Below are positions 1-12,092 of a stretch of 64,000 bases of DNA, in pieces; the first letter of the stretch is position 1; each line of letters begins with the position of its first letter. Under the pieces are notes generated by a model. It was not told the DNA's origin and ran no database searches. It saw only the letters and a list, made by a program, of their open reading frames with translations. Both the position numbers and the translations under genes were made by a program. Origin of the DNA: Przewalskia tangutica (Eukaryota; Streptophyta; Magnoliopsida; Solanales; Solanaceae); the NCBI GenBank assembly GCA_029844215.1, contig CM056731.1:82170992-82234991 (forward strand), written 5' to 3'.

Positions 1-1324
1 CAGAGTAGAACCGGATCTATCAAAGCATACACATCAAACCCGAACCGATAAGGTACAGTGGCGACATCGGTGAGGCCTCACGATCTGTCGGTGGACAAAG
101 CATATACGCGTTCGAGGACCGCTAGAATCGGGACTGCGCCACGACTCTGCCGCGACCCGCTGATCCATGTGTACCTTCTCCGGGCGAGTAATCGTCGGGA
201 TGAAGCGGCAATGCACCGTGGTGAGCCCTACCACCAGCGCCGCCCGGTCGGACAAACTCGCAAAGTGACCTGCCGCCACAAGTATAGCAAGCTCGAGTAC
301 GGCCCGAATGGTATACGCCACAACGGGCACACCGAAACCTCGAGCGGTTAGCACCCGCTACTCGAAATCAAGTCTGGGCCACGACACGCCCCGACCGCTC
401 TGGGTGGGCTGAAAATGAGGTAGAGCGCTCTGTCTGGGCGTGGTGCAAATCGGACTTCGCGATGCCGCCACCACGAGGACCGCCAAAAGAACCGCCGTCT
501 TGGCCTTCTTGCGCGATATCGCTTACCCGGCGTCTGCGCTCCTCGCATCCTAGTGCATGGGCTGCGTGCGGTAATGTCCATACGGTGAAGAGAAACACCC
601 GCATGACTCGCCATATAATCATCTAGCCGTGGCGTAGCGGTGTACCCTATCCTCCATATCTGCTACCAATGCTGGGACATATCTAGCCAAAGAATCAAAC
701 TCGACATTGTATTCCCTGACGGTGCGTCCCCCCTGTCTCAGCAGCAAGAATCTATCAGCTCGTGCCCTCCTCATCTGCGGAGGCAAGAAGTGTGAGAAAA
801 GCCTCTGAAAACTCATCCCATACTGCTGGAGGTGCATGCTCTCCCCGGGAAAGCTCTCATGAATCAAACCAATCGACTGCGGTGTCACGCAGCCGATGCG
901 TACCGAATGTCACAGCCTCAGTCTCCGAAGCCCTGATCACCCGCATAATCCTCTGCGGTGGCGGATGAACTCCTGCGGATCATCCTCGGCCTCGACCAGT
1001 AAAACTCGCGGCTCTGACTCGAAATCTCGCAGCCTCAAACTATCTGCCCTCGGGTGCACTACGGGTGCGGCCGAGCCGAGCTGAACTGCCGCATCCAGTC
1101 TCTCTCCGATCGGGCCACAACTTTAGCCAAGAGTGGGCCATCTCCTTACCCTAACCTCCGCCGGTGCCGTGGGGCGAGGTGTGGGTGCTGTGGTCTCTTT
1201 GGGGCGTGGCGTCATAGAACTCGCCGTCTACGGTATAGGCCGGGCACGAGCCTCGTGACTCTGGGTGTCTGCTAGCGCCTCCTTGCCGCTTGCCCTTCTG
1301 GGCGGGTTGCCTTACGTGAGGCAT
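1..1324 (-). pseudogene. gag: gag of element A with start of protease, broken
   Basis: Start codon inferred at 1324-1322 (MPPR-type start shared with B and D). The retrotransposon gag core is clear at 888-619, with FLPPQMRRARADRFLLLRQ followed by an EYNVEFDSLARYVPA segment and VADMEDRVHRY. A basic Gly-rich stretch follows at 622-368. The cysteine cluster expected near 300-150 is only partly readable. At 25-4 the strand reads into Leu-Ile-Asp-Pro, the start of the retropepsin site, but one G of the DPGST codons is missing. Gag packages the element RNA into particles in the cytoplasm. The frame changes several times; some breaks may be assembly errors, because they lie at CCG/CAG sites. Confidence 0.75.
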
Positions 1325-1510
1325 AATCATACAGAAAGGAATACGTTAGAGGTCCAACCTATAACATGACTCTAAAGCACGATCTCGGAATGAGAAGAAT
1401 GAAACCAATCCTAAATATCCTATAGCCTCACGATTATGGGTGTGGTGCACAACACACCGATAATCAAACTTACTAGATACGATGCAGTAGACACTTTCCG
1501 AGGATTAATC

Positions 1511-1521
1511 GCTCGATACCA
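1511..1521 (-). other. primer-binding site of element A
   Basis: On the minus strand it reads TGGTATCGAGC, directly inside the LTR end. The usual plant initiator-Met tRNA site is TGGTATCAGAGC, as kept in B and E; here one base of the CAG is missing, as also in C, D and G. Confidence 0.8.
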
Positions 1522-2700
1522 CTTTGTCACGACCCATTCGGGCGTGGTGGTGCCTTGCCGGGCACCCAAGTAGTCATACATCGAGTAACGTGAATATAAA
1601 ACAAGACATGAAACGATTTATAAAATAAGACACGATTTATGTGAACAAACGTCGCTTTCGGCATATATATGAACAAGGTTTAGCGATTTACATCCGACAA
1701 TCGCATAAATGACTACTGCACCTAAGGAAATATACAACTATGGCGGACGGGGCCCGCCATACCACTGATCGCATACAAACTATCTACGATACAGGAGATC
1801 ATACCAAAAGTAGAGCCTCGGAGAAGATGGAGCTCACGACACCAATGCAAAGAGATCCTAAGGATGCGGATCTAGCACTGCTTCCTTACCGCGGCGTGAA
1901 CGCACCCAAGGAGGTCAAGACAACAGTACCAAGTATGTGAAACTATAAAGTACTTTAAAATGAAATCAAAGTATTTAAAACCTTTTCACAAATACAATCG
2001 TTCAATTGCACATAGTGCCATATCACAAACAATATGATTAGAAAACTGAAATGTGTCTAGTCTAGGCGCGAATGATCGAAGCAAGGCCAATCGCCCATAG
2101 TATCATTCTGCGTGCCTAGTCACGGACTTCCGCGACCGCATAGTCACACATGCACCGCATGAGGTATACCTCGCGATCGGGGCAGCCAACCCCGGATCCG
2201 CCTAGGCTCCCGCACCGCATAGCCTCAAAAGACCGCGTAGTCTCAGCGGACCGCATAGGGAATCCGCGTCGGGCAACGCCGGAATGATCCATCTGGAGCA
2301 TACCGCTGCTCGCATAGTCTCACGATCGCATAGGCCGTATAGACCAAGACTGGCGGGCAAGCCACCGGTATAATTAAGTCGAGGGTAGGTGACAATAACG
2401 ATACAACGGACTTACAGGTTAACAACGTAAGCACGGCAAGAATGACCCCTTTACACAAGATTACAAGACACTAACACAGTAACATCATAACATGTCTACT
2501 TATCACACAATCTTACTACACTTGCAAATCAATACAAGGCTTTTATAAACAAACAAGTAAACAGCCTTTTTATCTTTCTTAAGTTGTTATACCTAACTTC
2601 CCATAAAGCTAGTATAACTCTTAAGCTTTGTTTTAAAACCAAATATTTATCTTCTGAAAAAAATGATTGATATTCTTTTGAAATGTTTTGATTCTTTGTT

Positions 2701-2844
2701 ATTCAGCTTAAGCGTGAGGCATTGCCGTAAGTATTATTCGAGCTTAAGCGTGAGGCATTCCGTAAGTATTATTCAGCTTAAGCGTGAGGCATTGCCATAA
2801 GTATTATTCAGCTTAAGTCAAAGACATTGCGTAGTTATTATTCG
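2701..2844. repeat. 35-bp tandem array in LTR A, four units
   Basis: Units begin ATTC(A/GA)GCTTAAG at 2701, 2736, 2771 and 2806. The last unit differs (AAGTCAAAGACATT). The same array has about three units in D's LTRs (24621-24734, 31940-32046), about two in C's (near 20485-20560), and one or so in B's, so unit number varies between family members. Confidence 0.85.
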
Positions 2845-3570
2845 TTAACACGTATACGTCACCGTACTATATATTGTAAAATATCATGCTTTAGGAAGAA
2901 TCACATACCTTCTCAAAAAACCACCGCTAAGTTGAATATGTCACAGCAGAGTCGACTATAATAGTCACACATATCTATTAAAGACTACTCAAGGTCATTC
3001 TAAGCAGGGGTTCATAATTCTATGGTAAGTCGGGCAGCACTTCCCTACAGGTGAGCTATATAAGTCTCTTTGTGAAAACAGTCCTATGTAAGTCTGATTT
3101 GATTATTCTTCTTTAAACCCTTCTAAGTGATTAACACTTCAATTCTATTCGTGATATACTTCTAAGTATTTATACTTATCCTTATACTACAACAATGAAG
3201 TATTCTCTAATTCAAAAGAGGTTAGGATTATTACCTCGGTAAGCCCAATAATATCCTAGATAAAGTCGCTGAGCAAGGTTTAGCTCCCATGTTGTGCGCT
3301 CTGGTAGCTCCAAGAACCTTAGAAGTTCGTCACAACTTCTACTACGTACTAAGGGATTTGGGCTAGGTGATTTTGGGCATTATAACAATAATAGAAGACA
3401 ACTTTTCTACCAAGGGAGGGGGGGTAGATTTCGGCTAGGCTAGGGGGTATTCGCCAAGGCCACCTTCGCGGGAGGGGAGGTGTTTGGACGAAATGGCTAC
3501 AAAGGGAGAGGAGAGGATTTTTCAAGACTTGGAAGATTTGTGGATGAAGAACTCTTCATCTTAAGGGGGG

Positions 3571-3580
3571 TATTTATAGG
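3571..3580 (-). promoter_or_regulatory. TATA box of LTR A
   Basis: CCTATAAATA on the minus strand, at the same LTR position as in B, C and D, about 170-180 bp downstream of the conserved palindrome. Likely the core promoter of the element's RNA. Confidence 0.6.
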
Positions 3581-3984
3581 TCAAGAAGTGGCCAACCAAT
3601 GGCCAAGATTAAGACAAGTGCAAGGCAAGTGTAGGGTGAGGATTAACTATACACAAATATCCTACCAACTCCTTGACTTGTGCCATGGCACAAAAAACGT
3701 GCCAAAGTTCCTCCATTTTCGTCCAATGGACGATTCAAGTCCATCAATGGGAGGGTGCCAAGTGTTGCCCTCCCGTTGGTCCAAAATGTTTCGTCTCTCG
3801 GAAAAATCCGCAAAAATACTTAATGTCATAGCCGGAATTTTCTCTACGAAAGCTGTGGAAACGTTTCGTCGGAAAACGATTCTTTTAGCGAGTTGTGTAC
3901 AAATTTCGAACTTGGCCTATCTTTAAGGCTAAACTTTTGTACGTACGTCCTCACGTACATACTCCGGAAATACGGGGTATAACA

Positions 3985-6279
3985 GAACAACCCTCTTGAA
4001 ACTCCCGGCAAGCAAAGGATTTTACCGATAGCCATTGACACCCCTTATGTTACTAGGGTGGTCGATCCTATCACGGGCCAACTATAAGACAACGGGAACA
4101 TTGCGGAAGAACAGGGCAGCCATGGCATCACTAGTACCCCACACTGCACGGTAATTTACTCGGACTTGCGGAAAAGGGGATAAACACGCGGTATCGCGAT
4201 TGATGAAACTAGGCGTGATGGCATACTCGGGTCAAACCGCCGGTGCGGGTCGAGTTCAGACGGTCGATCGGGGTCCATGGGGCTAAGACTAATCCCGTCT
4301 TGCAAGAATCAATTTCAGTTATTAGCATTGAAGAAACTCCTATTTCCAAGAAGCCTGTCGCGGGTTCACACTTTAATGCCGCGGGAAACGAAGTGCCTCC
4401 TCCTATTCCGGGTCGGGGCATGGGTCAGAAGGGCAAATCGGGCCAGGCGGGAGTTCATGAGTCTACGAATATTCCCATTATGCAGAAATCAAGATCAGTT
4501 GGTAGGAATGAAGAGATCTTTATCCCCAAGGAGTCTAACATTAATGTCGCGGGAGCCGAGGCGTCACAATTTAATGCTTCGGGTTCCAAGGTGCCTTCTT
4601 CAATTACGGGACTATACACTGATCAGAATGCCAAGGCGTGTGAGGCGGAAGTCCATGGGTTAATGAATAATAACGTTATGCAAAGACCAAGGCAAATTGG
4701 TAGGTACGAAGAGATATCCAAGGAGTCTAACATTAATGTCGCGGGAGCCGAGGCGTCACAATTTAATGCCGGTTCCAAGGTGCCTTCTTCAATTACGGGA
4801 CTATACACTGATCAGAATTCCAAGGCGTGTGAGGCGGAAGTCCATGGGTTAATGAATAATAACGTTATGCAAAGACCAAGGCAAATTGGTAGGTACGAAG
4901 AGATATCTAAGGAGTCTGACATTAATGTCGCAGGAGCCGAGGCGTCGCAATTTAATGCTGCGGGTACCAATGAGCCTTCTTCAAAAACGGGTATTTACTA
5001 TGGGCAGAATACCAAGACGTGTGAGGCGGATGTCCATGAGTCAATGAATATTAATGTTATGAAAAGACCAAGTTCAATTGTGAGAAACGGTGACTTATTT
5101 CGAGGAACCTAGGTACTCTATGAACATTAATAACGCGGGAGCCAATGTGACAGAATCAAATGTCGCGGGAATCAATGAGCCTTCTAACTTTATGGGACAA
5201 CAACCTCTGAATTCTTTAAGTGTTAACAATGAATCCTTCCCTACTTTAGCAAGTTTGCTTAGTGGAACCCATCCCAGAACCCGCAACAACCCCTTTGCCT
5301 TTAATTCTACCTTGGGCACGGGAAGAGTCAATAACAACAACCCTCTCTCATCTAATACCTCTTCATTACTTCCTGAAATTCCTAATACCTCACCACTTCT
5401 ATCCCCCCTACCATCTATTCTTTCTGAAACCCATAACACATTCCCTACCCTCCCTAATGGCACGCGAATCCTCTCACCTATTGCGGGCCCTAGTTCTTTT
5501 CCACCTACCCATCCTCCTCTGTCTATACCTCCAGAAATACCTTCTAATGACTTACCCATAAATACATCTCCAGAACAACATGAAACTCCACCTGTTAGTA
5601 CAACACATAAAACTATACCCCAGAATCATGGCAAAGGTCCCCTACCCCCTAAGACTTATCTTTGGAGTCTTTGCGGGTACTAGGCTTGAAGAAAAGGGTA
5701 TGAAGTTACAATTCATTGAACAACAAGGAGAGGAAATTGAAATAGAAGTTGAGGACGAAGTTCCATTCATTGAAACATGGGGATATTGCCTTATAGGTTG
5801 CTTCACGGGTCCTTTCCCGGGAAGAGAGGCATTGAATACCATTGTGAAGGGATGGGGAGTGAAGTGCCATATTATACCATATGGCAAAGGTTGGACTGTC
5901 TTCAAATTCATGACGGAGGAAGAGCGCACAAATGTACTCCACGGTGGCCCTTATATGGTCTACGGGAAAACTATGATGCTTAAGCCTATTGATAAGGGAG
6001 TTCTAATAACTGATGATTTATTCATGGACATTCCAATTTGGGTCACCTTCCCTGACATTCCCCTCTCTATTTGGAGTGCAACGGGCCTTAGCAAGATTGC
6101 TTCACGTGTAGGAAAACCTCTATACACTGACCAATTTACTAAGGAAAGGTAAAAAATGAACTATGCAAGAGTATTAGTTGAAGTTGATGTTAGCAAAGAA
6201 CCGGTAAAGGAATTTGTTGTCAGGCTACCCGACAATAGAAGGTATACTCAAAGGGTGAACTATGAAAACGATTTGTTCT
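3985..6279 (+). pseudogene. LINE1 ORF1 (DUF4283-type RNA-binding protein), broken
   Basis: ORF1 proteins of plant L1s coat the element RNA. Coding traces run in three frames. 4243-5112 holds four copies of a roughly 63-residue repeat with motifs such as NVAGAEASQFNA and MQRPRQIGRYEEI. 5090-5683 is rich in Pro, Ser and Asn. 5580-6152 carries the DUF4283-like domain, with WGYCLIGCFTGPFPGREAL and an ending IPIWVTFPDIPLSIW. A TAA at 6150-6152 interrupts it; the same frame continues after the stop with NYARVLVEVDV and RLPDNRRYTQRVNYEN to 6279, a segment that normally precedes the zinc knuckle. The knuckle is missing because of the deletion into ORF2. 3985-4242 is also ORF1, judged from LINE2. Confidence 0.8.
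4345..5095 (+). repeat. 189-192 bp in-frame tandem repeats within LINE ORF1
   Basis: Equivalent points (GAGTCTAACATTAATG or variant) lie at 4531, 4723 and 4912, giving unit lengths of 192 and 189 bp. A more diverged unit precedes them from about 4345, and a partial unit follows near 5118-5190 (AACATTAATAACGCGGGAG). Units two and three are nearly identical, so the array grew recently. Unit length is a multiple of three, so each encodes the same peptide of about 63 residues. Confidence 0.88.
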
Positions 6280-9048
6280 AAGCTTGATAGAGTGATGATG
6301 AATCAACATTGGAGTGATTTGACCCTTGATTGCACGGCCAATTACTTGCCTATGGAACCTGTCTCGGACCACTGTCCCGTGATAGCTACGGTTATTGCAT
6401 CCTATAATGTTGGGAAACGGCCTTTCAAGTTCATGAATATGTGGCTATCTCATCCAGCCTTCGACAACATATTGACTTCATGCTGGAGACAAGACATATT
6501 GGGAACTGCTCAATTCGTTCTGGCCTCTAAATTGAAAGCCTTGAAGCAACCATTGAGGGTATTGAACATAAGTGATTTTGGAAGCATTGAACAAAGAGCA
6601 AATGGGGCAAACATTGAGTTTAAGGAGGCTATCAATGCGCATATGGAAGATCCCTTTGATGAAGAGCTAAAAGCCAAGGTTAAGTCCACAAGAGCAAAAA
6701 CAAACACCTTACTGGAGGCCGAGAGACATTTCATAAGGCAAAAGTCGAGGCAGATACACTTGCTTGGAAGTGATAGATGCTCCAAATACTTCCACAGCTT
6801 GATCAAGAGGAGTAATGTCAGGAACTCAATCAACTACCTTGTCAAGGCCAATGGTTCTATCACAACATCTCACAGGGAAGTTAGAGAATTGCTTGTGGAA
6901 TTTTACAAAGACCTTTTAGGCACATCCAGATCCACTACCAACTTTGATCCCGAAGTGTTCAACTCTGGCCCGAAGCTAAGTGAGGAGGATGGATTACAAC
7001 TTTTGCATTTTATCTCCCCAAAGGAGATTTGGGAAGCCCTTTCCGATATAGGCAACGACAAGGCACCTGGCCCGGATGGTTTTTCGGCTGCCTTCTTCAA
7101 GGATAGATGGAGAGATGTGGGGAAATACGTAGTAAGAAGTGTTCAAGAGTTCTTCTCATCCGGAGTTCTTTTGAAGCAGGTGAACCATACCATCATTACC
7201 CTCCTGCCCAAGACTGATCGGGATCCCAAGGTAAATGATTTTAGGCCTATTGGATTGACTAATGTGGTCTACAAGATCATAACAAAGATTTTAGCAAACA
7301 TAATGGCAAGGGTTCTTCCTACTCTTGTTGACAAATCTCAAGGGGCTTTTGTGAAAGGAAGAAACATGATGGATAATGTCTTTGTTGCACAAGAGCTTGT
7401 GAGAGGTTTCAATAGAGCCAGAGTCTCACCAAGGTGTATGCTTATGGTGGATATTCGGAAAGCATTTGATACGGTCTCTTGGAGCTTCCTTGAGTCGGTA
7501 CTAAGATTTCTAAAATTTCCGGACAGATTTGTAAGATGGATTATGGAATGTGTTAGCTCAACTTATTTCTCTCTTTCAATCAACGGGGAGATACATGGTT
7601 ACTTCAAGGGAAAGCGCGGCCTAAGACAAGGTGATCCTATGTCCCCTTCGCTCTTTATCTTGTGCATAGAATACCTTTCAAGGATGCTTAAACTTAAGGC
7701 AACGGCAAGTGCTTTCTCCTATTATCCAAAGTGTAAGAGATTGGGCATTACTCACCTTGCATTTGCGGATGATCTCATGCTTTTTGCCAAAGGAGATGTA
7801 TCTTCTGTTGGGATTCTTATGGAGTGTCTTGAAGAGTTGGAGGTTGTCTCAGGGTTAACTCTTAACCCATCTAAATCCAATGTCTACATATCAGGAGTAC
7901 ATGACTCAGTACGTGACTTGATTTTGTCCAGAGTGGGTTTCGGCATTGGAAGCTTTCCGGTACGGTACTTGGGGATCCCTTTGTCCCCAATTTCAGTCTC
8001 GGTGGATCAGTTTGCTCCGTTCACTAGTGCAATATCGGATTACATTCAGAAATGGGGGCATCACTCGCTATCTTATGCGGGTAAGCTGGAACTTATCAGG
8101 TCGGTCATCCAAGGGGTTGAGAGTTTTTGGTTCCGGGCACTTCCTATTCCCGCCACTGTCCTCAACAAGGTACGGTCTGCATGCATTCAATTCTTATGGG
8201 GAGGTAAACCACCAAGAGTCGCTTGGGATGTCATTTGTTTGCCCCAATCCGAAGGAGGCTTGGGACTTATGAACATCAAAGAATGGAACCAAGCCTTGCT
8301 ATCCCGGACCATTTGGCAAACTCACACTGAAGCAGATTCCTTATGGGTCCAATGGATCAATAGCTACTATTTGAGAGGCCTATCATTTTGGGATTATGAG
8401 GTACGTCCTAGGGACTCCCCCTTATTCAAAAAAGTTTGTGGGATCCGCGACAAATTTGTTTCTATCTTTGGTAGCCAAGGCAACGCTATTGCCGGCTTGG
8501 AAAAATGTTGTACCAACGGAAAATTTGATTCTAGCCTCGTGTATGATATCTTGCGCATTCCGCAAGATAAAAAGCTTTGGATGTCACAAATTTGGAAAGG
8601 CTTCATTCCTCCCAAGTTCTCCTTCACAGTTTGGCTCACTTGCAGAAAGCGGTTAGCTACAAAAGACACTCTTTCCTATCTAAACTTGGAGGATAAGTCT
8701 TGCGGGTTCTGCAAGCGTGCTAATGAGACAAGGGAGCACCTCTTCTTTACTTGCCCCTACACCCGCTTGATTTGGAAGAGCATAAGCGAATGGTTGGGTA
8801 TCAGAAGAGAAATGACAACTATTGAAAGCTCTCTTAAGTGGATTAAGAAAGACCACCGTGGGACAGGAATCCGAGCCAAATCTATCTTGCTTGCCTTTTG
8901 CATAGTGGTCTATGAGATTTGGAAGACAAGAAATACATTGCTCTTTGAAGGCACAAGCATACCGGCAGAGGTGGTCATTGAAAAGATTAAAACAACATCT
9001 TATAGAGTTCTATATGACTTAATCCCCTCTTGTAATGGCACCTTTTGA
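6262..9048 (+). pseudogene. LINE1 ORF2: reverse transcriptase with zinc-finger end, endonuclease mostly deleted
   Basis: 928 codons without a stop. Residues about 1-45 are only the tail of the apurinic-type endonuclease, with KLDRVMMN and the SDHCPVIA motif; the rest is absent, so the ATG at 6262 is not the native start. The RT follows: KAPGPDGFSAAFFKDRW, DFRPIGLTNVVYKIITKILA, QGAFVKGRNMMDNV, MVDIRKAFDTVSW (catalytic Asp about 397), GLRQGDPMSPSLFIL and the FADD site (residues about 501-504). A zf-RVT domain closes the protein, with Cys814, Cys817, His826 and Cys831. RT copies the RNA at the nicked target. Without endonuclease the copy should not move by itself, although the RT residues look intact. 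Confidence 0.9.
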
Positions 9049-9175
9049 GTGTCCACCCCTCCCTTCTTCATTTCTTGTTTATATTACGTTGATGATTGAG
9101 AACCCTCAATGACTGATTGTAGCCACCTTTCTTTCCATTATTAGTAATAATATTTGCATTTACCCAAAAAAAAAA
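9049..9175 (+). other. LINE1 3' UTR and A tail
   Basis: Short 3' UTR after the ORF2 stop, ending in ten A residues at 9166-9175. The next bases are a TA dinucleotide run of the host LTR. The target duplication cannot be tested because the LINE's 5' junction is outside the window. Confidence 0.8.
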
Positions 9176-9192
9176 TATATATATATATATAG
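9176..9192 (+). promoter_or_regulatory. TA-repeat TATA region of LTR H
   Basis: TATATATATATATA run followed by AGAGAGGCTTGTAAGAC, aligned with CTATAAATACC...AGCAAGAC of LTR F. It directly abuts the LINE1 A tail, so this promoter has been separated from its upstream U3. Confidence 0.45.
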
Positions 9193-10580
9193 AGAGGCTT
9201 GTAAGACTTAGCCATATACATTTTCATCCAAGAAAGCTCTCATCTCTTTCCCTCTTCTCTTATGCTCTCGGCCAAGGTTGGCATATTTCAGCCAACTTTG
9301 GAGAGGTATATATCCTGTTATACGAGGAGTTTTTAGGTATTTTAAAAACCTAAAATTAATTTCGTCGAGTCTAGTTTCTAACGCAACAAACCGTTCGTCG
9401 ATCGGACATCGGAGTAAAGAGTTATGGACGTCACAAGTTCAGCTGACAAAACAGTGAGAAAAAACGCTACACTAGGTCGAGAATAGAGGGTGAAACTCTA
9501 GGGGTTCCGTCGACTTCTTGGTGATGGAATGTGAAGGGAAGTTTCTCCTAAGGTTGTAGGGGATATATGTGATTATATCTTGAAGAAGTGGAGCGAAACG
9601 AAAACTACGGGCCATTGTTGAGCATTCTGCCCGGGACATTTTTGGGCACAAAAATGAGGTAATAGTTCTTCAAAAATTAAAGTAATTGGATATTACTTAT
9701 TGTTATAATGTATAGATGAATTCATGTTAAGGAATAAATTGAAAATAAGATGTGTATGAGGTAGATATGTTGTTGGCCGATTTAAGACAATTTTGTGCCC
9801 TTGGTTTCGTTTGTTATATGGTTGTTGTTATCCACACTTGTCGCATGTTAAAATAAGGTAATATAGTTGTTGATAAGTATGTATGTCATATATTGAAGTG
9901 TTGGAACTCGAATTGGAATAAAATGAATTAAGGAAAGAGTTATCGGATTGTAGTTGTTTTAGCCGAAAAACTGCCCAAAACTGTTAGACGTTGTCGTATC
10001 ATTTTATGGACTGTTTTGGGGGTGTGGTTATGCTGGAAAAATCAGCCCTAATATGCATGTTTAAGTGTAGTAGTTGCTAATGCAAGTCCTAAGGAAATAG
10101 GGGTGTGAAAAGGTGTTGAAACGCCTCACATTTTACCCTCGTTATTGTTGGATTACGGACTGTTTATATGGGCTGATTTATGGACTGTTTTGTATAACTG
10201 TGGGGCAGAATTATACACGTCCAGTTAGGCGTGTAATCCCCTTTGGCTAACTGTTGGTTGTCCCTTAAATGTGGCTTGTTGGTTGATGAATACGGGCCTT
10301 AGAAAAGGTGGAAAAGTACGTAGAAACAAAGGAAGTGCTGCCCGATTTTCCGTAGAATTAGAGGGCAATTATTTGGTATAAGTCTTACAATAGTAAGTAT
10401 GATATTGATAGAAGTACTATGGCCATTTTAGGTTGAAGTACTACGTGTAGCAGAGTCTACTTGGCTTAAGGAATAGCCGATGAGGTTGAAGTACTTCGGA
10501 GCATTTTGCTACTTGTCGTATGGGTTAGTCGTCACGAGGTATGTAAACTTCTTCTTTCTATAGACATGAGTATTTTTATG

Positions 10581-10760
10581 GTATACTTTCCTTGTTGTTA
10601 GGAGTATACATGACTTGTTGTTTGAAGTATACTTGCCTTATTGTTAGGAGTATACATGACTGGATATTTGAGGTATACTTGCCTTGTTGTTAGGAGTATA
10701 CATGATTTGTTCTTGAGTATACTTTCCTTGTCATAGGAAGTATTCATGTTATTGATTTTA
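10581..10760. repeat. 45-47 bp tandem repeat in LTR H, about four units
   Basis: GTATACTT(T/G)CC begins units at 10581, 10628, 10673 and 10718; each unit also holds TTGTTAGGAGTATACATGA. Units differ by several bases. Confidence 0.75.
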
Positions 10761-12092
10761 TGCTAAAGGCATGTCTAGAATATTTTTAAGTTCTTACCAA
10801 GTCTTATGGGGGATGTTGGTAAGAGTCGTTAGGAATTATTGGAGTCGAATGACCTTGGTAATTTACTACACTAATGAGAATAGGTATCGAACAAGCCATG
10901 GCAGCGTTAATGAAAATGTATCGACAATCAATTATATTGAAATGAGTAGAATTCTCCATCTGCATAGAAACTAAGATAAGACAAAATTGTATTACATTTT
11001 CTAGATCATGGCTGATTTAACAAGATCGTTATAAACGAGAATAACCTATTCGCGGCTCATAAAAGTATTAATTTTGTAAGTACATGAAGCTTGATTTTTG
11101 AAAGTACTTGGGACTTGAATTTCGAAAATGTGTAGTAACTCATTTTGAAAAATATATGTTACTTGATTTAAAGAGAGTAAGTGACTTGATTTGAAGGCAT
11201 AAGTGACTTGGTCTTAAAAGTATAAGTTACTTGAGTTTAAAAAAGTAAGTAACTTGGTTTTAATGGTGAAAGTACTTTTGGGTCCAACACCCTAATATTT
11301 CATGAAACGATTCTTTTATAAAGAATAGATGTACAAAGTACTTTGGGTTCAATTCCCTTACGTGGCATGATAATGCCTTGGTTTTTATAAAAAGGAAAGA
11401 GGTAATGGTGTGTTAGTTGCCTAAAAATGAAGTGGTTATAACGGCTTTATGGGAAGTTTGTTATAACAAGTTTTAGTGGAAAGTCAAGGGATGGTTTAAA
11501 TTATTTTAAGGAAATCGTGCGAGAATGTCCATGATTAACTCTTTAATATAATACATGATATGTGGCACTTTGATGTTCAAGATGTTTTAAAGTAACACGC
11601 GAGGTCTAGTGCCTTGATTTGCCAAAACCATGTCTTAGAAGGATACTTGGTACGATAAGTGTCTCGATTTTCTAAATGATGGTTCCAAAATGATACATGT
11701 ATTGGATCCTACTTCCTAGCGATACATGTAGTACTTGGGCTTTCCTAAAATGGAAATTTAGTTCATAAAGTGAATGTACGGCTCACTACATTGTCGTAAT
11801 GGACTTTAATCCTTAGTAAAGCAAGGTGTGTTAGTGCCTTGATTGTACTTTGGCTTGCTTAAATGATAGTTATTCTATTTTGTGTCTTAATAGTACTTCG
11901 GCTTGCCTAAATGGTATTGTCTTGATTTGTTTAAAAGGAAAGGCATGGTATTGTCTTGATTTGTTGAAAAAGAAGGCATGGAAATTGTCTTGGTTTGTTA
12001 AAATGATGGTTTATTCATTTTATGTTGTTGAGAGTCAAAGATTATCTTAACTTGCATATGTTGTTCATGATAGCCATTGGTGCTAGTGTTAT

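Larger units (their letters stand above)
1..3984 (-). mobile_element. Ty3/gypsy chromovirus-like element A, 5' part only
   Basis: Minus-strand LTR retrotransposon running off the left edge. Reading the minus strand, the order is 5' LTR (3984-1525), primer-binding site, leader, gag, and the first codons of protease at the window edge. RT, integrase and the 3' LTR lie outside. The right end sits inside LINE ORF1: from 3990 on, the flank matches LINE2 at 63721 onward, so A inserted into LINE1. The five bases after the LTR (gaaca) are the expected target duplication, but the other copy is outside the window. Assignment to the Tekay/Del lineage is by similarity of its gag and LTR to B, D and E, which carry chromodomain-like C-termini. 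Confidence 0.85.
1525..3984 (-). repeat. 5' LTR of element A
   Basis: About 2.46 kb, starting TGTTATACC and ending GTGACA when read on the minus strand, i.e. TG...CA ends. It is collinear with the LTRs of B and D. It carries a TATA box near 3571, a GGAGGG...CCCTCC palindrome near 3750, a tandem array at 2701-2844, and a GCGG-rich repeat zone at about 2130-2350. Long LTRs are usual for the Tekay/Del lineage. Confidence 0.9.
3985..9175 (+). mobile_element. L1-type LINE (LINE1), 5' part displaced by element A
   Basis: Non-LTR retrotransposon with ORF1, ORF2, a short 3' UTR and a ten-base A tail at 9166-9175. Its start is not here: the sequence from 3990 matches the middle of ORF1 in LINE2 (from 63721), so the 5' UTR and N-terminus lie beyond element A, outside the window. 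The A tail runs directly into a TA repeat of LTR H, so the LINE inserted in or beside that LTR's TATA region. An internal deletion removes the end of ORF1 and most of the endonuclease. Unlike the LTR elements around it, it shows few small indels. Confidence 0.9.

Noticed and set aside
4243..5683. A novel host repeat protein encoded by the two long frames
   Set aside because: The sequence is continuous with DUF4283-type LINE ORF1 and its upstream part matches LINE2's ORF1.
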